A stretch of 46,028 nt of DNA, taken from positions 1 through 46,028 of the IMG/VR virus record IMGVR_UViG_3300045927_000164; one strand, 5' to 3'. The notes beneath the pieces are model-generated. The model searched no databases, was not told the origin of the DNA, and saw only the letters and a program-made list of their open reading frames with translations. Below are positions 25,708 through 33,281 of the stretch, in pieces. Origin of the DNA: a virus. Positions within the stretch are counted from its first letter, which is position 1, and each line of letters begins with the position of its first letter. The position numbers were made by a program, and so were the translations under genes.

Positions 25708-26931
25708 ATGCCCATGCGACAGACATCGTTCATCTCCCGCGCCAGGGTAGTGCTCGCCGGCGTGGCGCTCACCACCTCGTTGGTGCCGGCGGCCCTCAGC
25801 GCGCAGCCGGCGATCTGGTCGAAGATCGTCGGTCCACAGAACGTGACTGGCAACAACACGCCGGTGCGCCTGCGGCCTGGTGGAGATGGCGGCGCGCTGG
25901 CGACCGTCGGCCTGCAGGTCGAGGGGACGTTCAGCGGCACAATCACGCTGCGCTGCTCCATTAGCGGGAATACTTACGTGGCGCTGGACCTGATTCCGCG
26001 GCCGAGCGGCGCCACGGTGACCTCGGTATCCGCAGCTGGGCTCTGGAAGGCCGACGCAACGGGCTGCCGGATTGTCGAGGCCACGCCATCCTCGTGGGCC
26101 AGCGGTACGGCCGTGGTCACGCTACTCGGGACATCGAACGGCGGCGGGGCGGCGTCGGCCGAGCTCTCTGGAGAGATCGAGCTCGGCGAGGTGACAGTCA
26201 CGGCGTCCGCGCTTCCCACGGGCGCGGCGACGGCCGCGAATCAGGCTACGTCGAATACCAACCTCGCGACGATCGCTAACGCTGTGAGCGGAAGCGGTTT
26301 CCAGCTCTCCAGTGCTGGCGTGATCGCGACGGTCATCGACCTCACCAACAGCAATCCGGTGGCGACACGGCCTGTCGATAGCAACGGCGATGCGATGAAT
26401 TTCACCGCCGACGTCACGGTGGACCTGGATACAGACGGCGGTGACACGCAGACGGCGGCAGGTTATCCCATCCTTCTTCCATCAGCGAGCGGTGGGGTTA
26501 CTGGTGGCACTAGCACGGCTCCGATTCGTGTCGACCCGACAGGTACTACGTCACAGCCAGTGAGCGGCGCCAACTCCCTACCACTCATCGTCTGCAACTC
26601 CAGCGTTGCGATTTCCACAGCCACATCAGGGAACGTCGAGCTCGTCGCGCTGACAGGCGGGCAAACCGTGTACGTCTGTGCATTCGATGTCACGAGCGCT
26701 GGCGACGTTAACGTGCAGTTCATCTCGGGAACAGGCACGGCCTGTGCGACGGGTGAAACGGACAAGACCGGGACGTATCAGCTTATTGCTCCATCTGGTG
26801 GGGGCCTGCGAGGACTTGCGCGCGGTTCTGGAGTCGGCACACTGTTCCGTGGAGCTAGCGGCGAGGCTGTCTGCATCGAGTTGTCCGCTGCCGTCCAGGT
26901 AGACGGACTCCTTACTTACGCCAAGTTCTGA
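25708..26931 (+). CDS. Exported beta-rich protein, probable fibre/host-surface protein
   Basis: A 407-aa protein. The signal peptide is clear: basic RQTSFISRAR, hydrophobic VVLAGVALTTSLVPAAL, and cleavage-like SAQP (about residue 33). The body is Ser/Thr/Gly-rich beta sequence with six to seven cysteines (for example LRCSISG, TGCRIV, VYVCAFD). The C-terminal 110 residues (GNVELVALTGGQTVYVCAFD onward) look like a structural beta sandwich. I chose ATG 25708, 8 nt after GGAG; GTG 25699 overlaps the previous stop. Confidence 0.6.
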   Translation: MPMRQTSFISRARVVLAGVALTTSLVPAALSAQPAIWSKIVGPQNVTGNNTPVRLRPGGDGGALATVGLQVEGTFSGTITLRCSISGNTYVALDLIPRPSGATVTSVSAAGLWKADATGCRIVEATPSSWASGTAVVTLLGTSNGGGAASAELSGEIELGEVTVTASALPTGAATAANQATSNTNLATIANAVSGSGFQLSSAGVIATVIDLTNSNPVATRPVDSNGDAMNFTADVTVDLDTDGGDTQTAAGYPILLPSASGGVTGGTSTAPIRVDPTGTTSQPVSGANSLPLIVCNSSVAISTATSGNVELVALTGGQTVYVCAFDVTSAGDVNVQFISGTGTACATGETDKTGTYQLIAPSGGGLRGLARGSGVGTLFRGASGEAVCIELSAAVQVDGLLTYAKF

Positions 26932-26944
26932 GGGATTGCCCACA

Positions 26945-28087
26945 ATGCGGCATCTGACATGGTCGCTGCTCGCGACGGTCCTCTTGAGCGCCCCGTGCGC
27001 CGCGCAGGTCGATCTGGAAGAACGCGTGATCGCCCTGACTCCGGTTTCGATGGGGTCTGCGCCGTCGTTCTCGTCCTTCTCGCTCGACTCGTCGACAGAC
27101 GCCATTGAGTACATCTTCCAAGCCACCGACACGACCGGTCTCTGCGAGCTGTTGGTGCGGTACCAGACGAGGGCTGGCACGCCGCCCACGTACCAAATCA
27201 GCGTGCAAGGCGTGGACGGGTCTGGCCGGGCCGATGGCGTGATCAAGGACGATGGCGGGGCTGGCGACGCCTCGACGACGTTTACGCCGCCAGCGGACGG
27301 CACCTGGGACGGGACGATGCGACGCTTCACGCCGACGCAGTGTTACGTTCCCACTCGGGGACAATGGCTCGCCATCGTGATCAGCTACAGCAGCGGGACC
27401 ATCAACGGCAGCAACCTGGGGCAGTTCAGCACACACTTCGGCGGCACGGCGCGGGCCGCGCCCTACATCGTGCGCGTAGACAGCGGGGCTGGCACAAAGT
27501 TCGCGTTCTTGCCGCTCTTTGGATACTCGAACGGCTCAGGGGCCGTGCGCGGATTCCCAGTCGAAGCCATCAATATCACGCAGTATTCCAGCGATTCCAC
27601 GCCTGACGAGCGCGCGGTTCGGTTGGCGTTGAAGTCTGGCGAGTGCTCGACGTTCACCCTACGCGGCGTGCGGGCACAGATCCGTACCCCTGCGGCTGCG
27701 ACGGCGCTGACGGTCGCGCTCTACAGCGGCACCAGCGTGCTCCAGACGATCACGCTGGACAGTGACCAGATGGGCAACAACGCGTCCAACGATCAGCCGC
27801 TCACCGTGCGGTGGACCGACTCGACGCTGTCAACGCTCACCTGCGGCTCGGCGTACTACATCGGGTTCCAGGCGGGCTCGACGTCGATGAATATCGCGCT
27901 CCGAGAACTCGTCGTCGATGCGGCCGGCGACATGGAGGCGCTCCCGGGCGGGGCGGACATCTACGCGGCCACGCGGAGCGACGCCGGGGCGTGGTCTGAC
28001 GCGACGTCTACGCGCTACGTGGTGGAGCTGCTCATCGAGTCGGTCACGGCGGCGAGTGGGGGGAGTGGACGGGTGATCGGGTCATGA
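26945..28087 (+). CDS. Exported beta-sandwich protein, unknown
   Basis: A 380-aa protein with signal peptide MRHLTWSLLATVLLSAPCAA followed by Q-V-D. Two jelly-roll-like halves are visible: TTGLCELLVRYQTRAGTPPT (about 58-77) and FTLRGVRAQIRTPAAATALT (about 238-257). Both carry CBM-like patterns such as TQCYVPTRGQWLAIVISY. Cysteines are few and probably paired. The ATG is 9 nt after AGGGA; a TTG at 26936 is less likely. It is the third exported product in a row; its stop overlaps the next start (ATGA). Confidence 0.6.
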   Translation: MRHLTWSLLATVLLSAPCAAQVDLEERVIALTPVSMGSAPSFSSFSLDSSTDAIEYIFQATDTTGLCELLVRYQTRAGTPPTYQISVQGVDGSGRADGVIKDDGGAGDASTTFTPPADGTWDGTMRRFTPTQCYVPTRGQWLAIVISYSSGTINGSNLGQFSTHFGGTARAAPYIVRVDSGAGTKFAFLPLFGYSNGSGAVRGFPVEAINITQYSSDSTPDERAVRLALKSGECSTFTLRGVRAQIRTPAAATALTVALYSGTSVLQTITLDSDQMGNNASNDQPLTVRWTDSTLSTLTCGSAYYIGFQAGSTSMNIALRELVVDAAGDMEALPGGADIYAATRSDAGAWSDATSTRYVVELLIESVTAASGGSGRVIGS

Positions 28088-30552
28088 GGCGATGGCTCGC
28101 GGCCGTCGCGGTCTTCGCTGCGTGCGTGATCTGGTCCTGGATGCGGCGCCGTCGGTACCTCGCTGGCGTGGCTGGCGTCGATGGCGTCAGTGACGGCGTG
28201 TGCAGCGGAGGTGGACCGTGCCATCGTCCGCTGATCGGCGCACTTGCCGCGCTTGTGTTGTGCGGAGGGCAGGCGGCGGCCCAGGAGCACTACCCGCTGG
28301 AGTTACTCTCGCCGACGGCCATTGGCGCTGCGGGGACTGGGCACGACGCCGACAACCGGATGTACCGGCAGTACACGGGTATCCCCTACGCCTTTCGAGC
28401 GTTCGCGACGGGTGGCACATGGCCCTACACCTGGACGATCTCAGGACAGCCGTCTGGCATGACCATCGTGACGGGCCCGTGTACCGCCGCCGACGGCACC
28501 TGCACGGACGGGCTGATCGAATGGGCGAGTCCGACCGCCGGCACGCATTCCAACATTCAGGTGTGCGTGAGCGACGACGACGAGCAGGACTGTGAAACCT
28601 TCTCGCTGACGGTGGGCACGTCCGGATTCGTGTTTCTCGACGCCGACGACGGCAACGACACCACGGGCAGCGGAACGCTCGCGTCGCCGTGGCAGACCAT
28701 CAGTAAGGCCAGAGCCAGCGGCGGCGCCAACAGCTTCGTCTATCTGCGCGGGGCGACGGCGAAATACAACTTCGCGGGCATCACCGGCACGACAAGCCTG
28801 GACTGCGGGACGGGCGTCGCGGGCACGCGCGTCGTGTTCACCGAGACGTCGCAGCCGGTGATTTTCGTCGGCTACCCCGGCGAAACCCCATTCATCGACC
28901 ACACCGGCGGCGGCGTCTCCCCCGCGCCGTGCTGGTCCCTCGTCGGTGACAACATCTATCTGAGCAACCTCTCGTTCGAGAATTGCGCGTCGCAGTGTAT
29001 CCGGACTGGCGTCACCAACAGCTTTGGCGCGCACTATCACAATCTCGACTTCGGCAACCGCGGCCCGGGCTGCAACGAATGCAACTCGTCCGCGTTCATG
29101 TTCTCGCGACTGGATCCAGGCGGGTACGCCTACGGGACCGTGATCCAGAATGTCCGCGACACCGACGTCGAGTACGGGTCCGCCAACTCGTTTCTGAAGG
29201 CCTACACTCTCGTCAAGCCGGTTTTTCAGCAGATCATCATCTCCGACGTGCACACCCGCACGGCCGAGGCGGAGGCGCTGATTGCGCTGAAGGACGGCGC
29301 GGCGCAATTCACGGTACGCGATTCGCAGTGCATCGACACGACGGACAACTGGCCGATCCAGGTCATGTGTCTAGGCGGCGGCATGCACAGCGACACGACG
29401 GGCGGGCAGGACACGTACGGCGAGATCTACTTCAACCAATTCCTCCTGCCAGACGGCGCATCGGCGCTGTTCAATCTCGATTCCGAGGCGAGCCCGACGA
29501 TCTACTCGTACCGCAACACCTACCTCGGCACGGTCACGCTGTGGAACGTGGATAGCGACGACGGGCCGTTCTCGTTCGTGCGCGACGTCATCGTGAATAG
29601 CGATTCGGCCGACACGCCATTCAATGGCTTCAACTGGGCGACGAGTGGTAGTGCGGGGGGCTCATGGCTCGGCACACAAGATCAGTCGCGCGTCACGATC
29701 ACGAGCGCGCTCGTGTGCGCGCCCGCCGACGGCTGCACCGACGCCGACGGATTCCTGATCGGGTCGGCGTTGACGAACCACGGTCCAAACTCGGCCACTC
29801 CGAAGGGCCACATGATGGAGGCCGCCGAGGCGTCACCAAGCTACTCAGCGCGGCGATTGAGTCGTATCGCCAGAGCGTTGCCTAGCGCGCCTCGCGAACG
29901 TGAGGCCAAGGCCGAGGCTGAGCAGCCACAGCGTCGAAGTTGGCTCAGGAACGCGGAAGGGCGAACCGTCGCGGACGGCCCACGCCAACGACTGACTCCC
30001 GGGGTCGGAGAGGTCAGTGCCAAAGATGTGGTTCCATTCGTTGTACGAATCGTCGAGCCAGACGGACCGCGCGTGCCAATTTACAAAGGGACCGGTCGTG
30101 CCTTGGTGATACGTGGAAGAAGTGGGCTCGTCGGGGTTCTCCAAATACCAATACCAGCCGAGCTGTGCGGCCATCACGGTCATTTCGGATCGGCCGTGCT
30201 CCCAGCCACCGCCGAAGTAGCGAGGCAGTCGCCAATCATCGAATCCGCCAAACTCAAGCTGAGCGACCCAGTCGAAGGCGCCGAAGCCCCAGACGAACAG
30301 CCCATCGAGTCCAGGGTCCACATCCAGGCGTTGCCGTTCGGCGTCCACGCCTTGATAGCCCGTCGTCATGACATAGGCCGCGTCCTGCAGCCACGTGAGG
30401 TCCTGCACCGTGTCGTAGATCATGCCGTTGCCGAGATCAATCAGATCGGCACGTGCGACGCCAGGCGCAGCGGTGAGGAGACCGACGACCAGCACGAAGA
30501 CGGGGCGTTGCACGGTAGTCCTCCAATCAAAGCGCTGAGGCGGACAGGCTAG
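28084..30552 (+). CDS. Exported beta-helix protein with an abnormal read-through C-terminus
   Basis: Open for 822 codons, but only about the first 580 (to about 29826) look like a genuine protein. There is a hydrophobic start, a second signal-like segment (GALAALVLCGGQAAAQ, about 52-67; an alternative start is GTG 28198), an Ig-like domain (GGTWPYTWTISGQPSGM), then FLDADDGNDTTGSGTLASPW and beta-helix coils with many paired cysteines (GCNEC, NCASQC, VCAPADGC). After GPNSATPKGHMMEAAEA the frame is antisense to the PEP-CTERM gene. The original stop was probably lost at a recombination joint. Confidence 0.6.
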   Translation: MRRWLAAVAVFAACVIWSWMRRRRYLAGVAGVDGVSDGVCSGGGPCHRPLIGALAALVLCGGQAAAQEHYPLELLSPTAIGAAGTGHDADNRMYRQYTGIPYAFRAFATGGTWPYTWTISGQPSGMTIVTGPCTAADGTCTDGLIEWASPTAGTHSNIQVCVSDDDEQDCETFSLTVGTSGFVFLDADDGNDTTGSGTLASPWQTISKARASGGANSFVYLRGATAKYNFAGITGTTSLDCGTGVAGTRVVFTETSQPVIFVGYPGETPFIDHTGGGVSPAPCWSLVGDNIYLSNLSFENCASQCIRTGVTNSFGAHYHNLDFGNRGPGCNECNSSAFMFSRLDPGGYAYGTVIQNVRDTDVEYGSANSFLKAYTLVKPVFQQIIISDVHTRTAEAEALIALKDGAAQFTVRDSQCIDTTDNWPIQVMCLGGGMHSDTTGGQDTYGEIYFNQFLLPDGASALFNLDSEASPTIYSYRNTYLGTVTLWNVDSDDGPFSFVRDVIVNSDSADTPFNGFNWATSGSAGGSWLGTQDQSRVTITSALVCAPADGCTDADGFLIGSALTNHGPNSATPKGHMMEAAEASPSYSARRLSRIARALPSAPREREAKAEAEQPQRRSWLRNAEGRTVADGPRQRLTPGVGEVSAKDVVPFVVRIVEPDGPRVPIYKGTGRALVIRGRSGLVGVLQIPIPAELCGHHGHFGSAVLPATAEVARQSPIIESAKLKLSDPVEGAEAPDEQPIESRVHIQALPFGVHALIARRHDIGRVLQPREVLHRVVDHAVAEINQIGTCDARRSGEETDDQHEDGALHGSPPIKALRRTG
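29845..30513 (-). CDS. PEP-CTERM protein with DUF1566-like domain (lysogenic cargo)
   Basis: A 222-aa protein on the minus strand. The GTG start at 30513 follows GGAGGACTACC. A signal peptide (RPVFVLVVGLLTAAPGVARA) leads to a DUF1566/Lcl-type body: DLTWLQDAAYV, FDDWRLPRYF, WYWYLENPDE and QSLAWAVRDG. The C-terminus VPEPTSTLWLLSLGLGLTFA then RRARQR is a PEP-CTERM tail (PEP box, TM helix, basic end). Such proteins are processed by exosortase in exopolysaccharide-forming Gram-negative bacteria. The gene abuts attP, so after integration it would sit at the prophage end. Confidence 0.8.
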   Translation of the reverse strand: MQRPVFVLVVGLLTAAPGVARADLIDLGNGMIYDTVQDLTWLQDAAYVMTTGYQGVDAERQRLDVDPGLDGLFVWGFGAFDWVAQLEFGGFDDWRLPRYFGGGWEHGRSEMTVMAAQLGWYWYLENPDEPTSSTYHQGTTGPFVNWHARSVWLDDSYNEWNHIFGTDLSDPGSQSLAWAVRDGSPFRVPEPTSTLWLLSLGLGLTFARRARQRSGDTTQSPR

Positions 30553-30570
30553 CACGGCCGGAGCACACGC

Positions 30571-30597
30571 CCAGGCGGGCATGGCCCCTGCGCCTGG
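30571..30597. repeat. Inverted repeat upstream of the PEP-CTERM gene
   Basis: CCAGGCG (30571-30577) and CGCCTGG (30591-30597) form perfect 7-bp arms. The right arm is part of a direct repeat shared with 30812-30838. It may be an integrase arm site or regulatory element. Confidence 0.5.
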
Positions 30598-30605
30598 CCC
30601 CGTCG
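30579..30605 (+). repeat. 27-nt direct repeat, left of attP core
   Basis: Matches 30812-30838 at 25 of 27 positions. The two copies flank the tRNA-derived core, one on each side, as expected for integrase arm-type sites or a recombination scar. Confidence 0.6.
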
Positions 30606-30638
30606 TGATTCTGGTGTGAATCGTGCTGGTTGGTTCGC

Positions 30639-30682
30639 TTCCCAAGCCAGTTAGACGGGTTCGATTCCCGTAGCCCGCTCCA
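30639..30682 (+). other. attP core: 3' half of a tRNA-Gly(CCC) gene
   Basis: TTCCCAA is a tRNA anticodon loop with CCC. GCCAG, the 3' side of the anticodon stem, follows, then a perfect T-arm (ACGGG-TTCGATT-CCCGT), acceptor strand AGCCCGC, T and CCA. No 5' half precedes it, and CTGG upstream only partly mimics the missing stem. Phages carry such 3' tRNA halves so the host tRNA is rebuilt on integration. The integrase stop codon is 5 nt away. Confidence 0.85.
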
Positions 30683-30687
30683 CCACA

Positions 30688-31911
30688 TCACCCCCTGGTT
30701 TTCAGCGATTTTCGGCCCTGCCCATAGGCCGCGGCGGCGCGGCCGACTTTCTTGCGACCCTCGCGCACATCCCCGATTTTGTTGCTCGGTCGTTCCGTGC
30801 GTCTCGCGCGCGCATGGCCCCGGGGCCTGGCCCCGTCGAGGGTTGCGACCACGCTCCGCAGGCGATCAGGGACCGCGCCCATCGTGTAGCGCATCGCGGT
30901 CTCGAGCGTGACGTCGAGCAGCTCCGCGGCGGCGCGCAGGTCGCCCGTCTGCCGATAGACCGTCGCACCGAAGGCGTGCCGCGCATCGTAGGGCCGCAGC
31001 TGTAGCGGCGGGCGACCAGCCCGGGCGCGCACCGTGTTCAGCGCCTCGAGGGCGCGGCTGAACACGCGGAAGAGCGTCGCCTTCGCCACGCCACCGAGCT
31101 GCAGCGCGCCTCGCTCGGCGTCCACTGTCGCGAAGGCTCGCTGCCGCGCGTACTCGCCAAAGGCGCGCACGCCCTCCTCGGTCAGCGGGAGGGTGCGGCT
31201 GACGGTGCCCTGGCCCTTCTGCCGGCCCAGGATGAAGACGGTCCGCGCCTCGAGGTCGACATCCTCGGCACGCAGGAGTCGGATGCGCGCCGGTGGCAGG
31301 CCGGTGGCGCTCATGACCCACCACAGCGCGCGCGCCTTCCCCGGATACATTGCGCGGAGCAGCTGCTTCCGCGTCTCGGCGTCGATGTCGCGCGCCTCGA
31401 GTGCCGGCGGGCGCTGGTGGTCGGTGTCGCGCGCGGGGTTCGGCAGGTCGCCATCCGCGTCGAGCGCATCGAAGAGCGCGATGAGCGCCTGGCGCCGATG
31501 GTTGCACGTGACCGCGGCCACGTCAGCCTCCCGCCACTCGTGCAGCTGCGCGTTGAGTTCTGCGGTCGCGAGCTCGAGCCGTGAGCGGTCGCCAAAGCGC
31601 GGCAGCCAGGCGCGGAGATCAGAGCGGCGCGAGCCCCAGGAGGGCATCGCGGTGACGGTGGCGAGATAGGCCTCGACGTCGCCGGCGAGTGTGCCGCGCG
31701 CGGCGCGACGGAGCGGCTGCTTTGCGCGGAGTTGCTTCCGCGTCAGCGCCTGCCAGTCGCGGATGACCGCGAAGTTCGCCCCGAAGGGGAAGCGCTTCTC
31801 CTTCGTGCGCGCATGCGGCGACGTCCCGACTTGGACGCACGCGGCGTAGCCTCGATCGTCGCGGTAGATGCCAGGCGCGACACGGACGCGAGGACCTCTA
31901 TTCCGCGGCAC
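30688..31911 (-). CDS. int: Tyrosine recombinase (integrase)
   Basis: A 407-aa site-specific recombinase. An N-terminal arm-binding region (about 1-75) leads to a core-binding SAM-like domain (GDVEAYLATV to FDALDADGDLPNP) and the catalytic domain. Recognisable boxes are ALWWVMSATGLPPARIRLLR, LGRQKGQGTVSRTLPL, RPYDARHAFGATVYRQTGDL and LLDVTLETAMRYTMG with nucleophile Tyr. The usual first Arg after TG-L is Pro, and the box III His/Trp position is Val, so the active site is atypical. It ends next to attP and starts inside the upstream small gene. Confidence 0.85.
   Translation of the reverse strand: MPRNRGPRVRVAPGIYRDDRGYAACVQVGTSPHARTKEKRFPFGANFAVIRDWQALTRKQLRAKQPLRRAARGTLAGDVEAYLATVTAMPSWGSRRSDLRAWLPRFGDRSRLELATAELNAQLHEWREADVAAVTCNHRRQALIALFDALDADGDLPNPARDTDHQRPPALEARDIDAETRKQLLRAMYPGKARALWWVMSATGLPPARIRLLRAEDVDLEARTVFILGRQKGQGTVSRTLPLTEEGVRAFGEYARQRAFATVDAERGALQLGGVAKATLFRVFSRALEALNTVRARAGRPPLQLRPYDARHAFGATVYRQTGDLRAAAELLDVTLETAMRYTMGAVPDRLRSVVATLDGARPRGHARARRTERPSNKIGDVREGRKKVGRAAAAYGQGRKSLKTRG
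30812..30838 (+). repeat. 27-nt direct repeat, right of attP core
   Basis: Matches 30579-30605 at 25 of 27 positions and lies inside the 3' end of the integrase gene (minus strand). Confidence 0.6.
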
Positions 31912-32161
31912 GAGCGGTGGAGTCCCAAAAGCGTGCTTCGATCTCGTCCGTCAGATGGATCTCGAGTTGGCCGGCCCACTGGCGATTCTTCGTGGGATCG
32001 CTTGGGAAGCCATCTACGAACGCTCTTTGGTCTCCGCGGTAGGCGGCTTGAAACGCGCGGAACGCCTGCCCAACGTCAGTGCCTGTGTCGATCGAAGACC
32101 GCAGCGTTCGAAAGGTCGCGACGATAGCGGTCTTCTCATCATCGGTCAACGGGGTCATCAT
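31898..32161 (-). CDS. Small hypothetical protein upstream of integrase
   Basis: An 87-aa protein (starts MMTPLTDDEKTAIVATFRTL), acidic and mostly helical. AGGAGGCA precedes two tandem ATGs (32161 and 32158). It overlaps the integrase start by 14 nt, so it is probably translated with it. An excisionase or recombination directionality role could be tested, but it shows no basic DNA-binding helix. Confidence 0.55.
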   Translation of the reverse strand: MMTPLTDDEKTAIVATFRTLRSSIDTGTDVGQAFRAFQAAYRGDQRAFVDGFPSDPTKNRQWAGQLEIHLTDEIEARFWDSTARAAE

Positions 32162-32393
32162 TGCCTCCTGCAGTCGGCAGCCCCCAACCTCGCGCGGTGT
32201 AATCTTGCTCGATCGTCACGGCGAAGCCCTTGGCCTCGGCCTCAGTACCCTTCACCACGACGGTCCGTACAAAGAGGCCGGTCCGATCGACGATCCGAAT
32301 TTCGAATCCGAGGGGATGCGCGTAGAGCGAAGCGGCGCGGATCGCGCCAGCCTTCTCTAGGACCCACAGCGGAAAGAGTGGCGGCGCGTGCAT
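32139..32393 (-). CDS. Small hypothetical protein in the lysogeny operon
   Basis: An 84-aa protein starting MHAPPLFPLWVLEKAGAIRA, with a beta-rich middle (FEIRIVDRTGLFVRTVVVKG). It overlaps the next gene by 23 nt. No family recognised. GC is lower than in the structural genes. Confidence 0.5.
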   Translation of the reverse strand: MHAPPLFPLWVLEKAGAIRAASLYAHPLGFEIRIVDRTGLFVRTVVVKGTEAEAKGFAVTIEQDYTARGWGLPTAGGNDDPVDR

Positions 32394-32424
32394 ACGATCC
32401 AGCGCTTCTTAGAGACGCCGCAGG

Positions 32425-33000
32425 TCACAGGCGGCCTGGGCGCGCGCGGACGTCGAGCACCTCCTCGCTGCGCGGGTCGAAGTCGCATTCGTAGATGTGG
32501 TTCTGGAACGCGCCGAAGCCGTTCTGAAACTGAATCTTGTCGCCGATGTACGTCACGACCCCCGTAGCCCTGTTCTTCCACCGGTAATGCGAGAACTTCG
32601 GTTCAAGAAGGCCATCCGTCCATTTGTGCGAGTACTTCGCGAGACGCTCGACGGCGTCGTCGCAACGCACACTCGCCGCAATCACGTGTTTCTCTCCCCA
32701 GCATTTGAGGTCGGCCAGACAAGTCGCATCCTTGTTGGTCGTCGCGGCTCCTGACGCGGCAGGAGCGCCAGCTCCTGCTCCACCCGTCGTCGCAGGGGCG
32801 GGAGCCGCGCCTGGCGCCGTACGGTTCGAGTTACTCAGAACCGAGACGCCGCACATTCCGATCGAGAACACCCAAAGACCGACGCCCGCCAGTTGGACCT
32901 GGCCGCCGCGATCCTTGGCCATCGTCAATTTGGCCATCAGGAGGCCGACGACGAAGACGGCCATCGAGAGGAACCAGATCAGGACCGAGGCTGTCAGCAT
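32425..33000 (-). CDS. Two-TM membrane protein with an external Cys-containing domain; superinfection-exclusion candidate
   Basis: A 191-aa protein. TM helices lie at about 4-23 (VLIWFLSMAVFVVGLLMAKL) and 38-56 (LAGVGLWVFSIGMCGVSVL). An alanine/glycine/threonine linker follows (about 62-88), then a conserved-looking domain with paired cysteines (CLADLKCWGEKHV, SVRCDD, YECDFD) and aromatic patches (KYSHKWTDGLLEPKFSHYRW). Expressed with repressor and integrase, it would be made in lysogens. Membrane proteins in this slot often block superinfection, which is inferred here. Confidence 0.6.
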   Translation of the reverse strand: MLTASVLIWFLSMAVFVVGLLMAKLTMAKDRGGQVQLAGVGLWVFSIGMCGVSVLSNSNRTAPGAAPAPATTGGAGAGAPAASGAATTNKDATCLADLKCWGEKHVIAASVRCDDAVERLAKYSHKWTDGLLEPKFSHYRWKNRATGVVTYIGDKIQFQNGFGAFQNHIYECDFDPRSEEVLDVRARPGRL

Positions 33001-33281
33001 GGGAGGCTCACGCGTGGATCAGCCGCGGCGCCGGCGCGCGCGCGGCGCCGCACCTCAGCGCATGCTCGCCGCCTCATCCCCACGGCGTACTTCGCGCCAA
33101 CCGATTCGGCGGGACGGGCGGACTGCGCCGCGATCGAGCCAGCGATCGCCGCCGCGCGATAGAGAGGTTCCTCGAGCTCGGTGACCGTGGTGTCCTGCCC
33201 CTTGTATCCCTGACAAGTGCTCCCGAACTGTCCGCGGATCACTCGGCCGCCAGGTTCCGTGCTGTCGAGTGTGGCCGTCAC
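32994..33281 (-). CDS. Small protein coupled to the repressor
   Basis: A 95-aa protein starting at GTG 33281, which overlaps the repressor stop as GTGA. It reads TATLDSTEPGGRVIRGQFGS, then CQGYKGQDTTVTELEEPLYR, and ends in an Arg-rich tail. It overlaps the membrane protein gene by 7 nt. No family recognised. Tight coupling suggests a repressor-associated function. Confidence 0.5.
   Translation of the reverse strand: MTATLDSTEPGGRVIRGQFGSTCQGYKGQDTTVTELEEPLYRAAAIAGSIAAQSARPAESVGAKYAVGMRRRACAEVRRRARAGAAADPRVSLPC

Noticed and set aside
30639-30682. Complete functional tRNA gene
   Set aside because: Only the 3' half is present; no D-arm or 5' acceptor strand upstream, so it is an attachment site.
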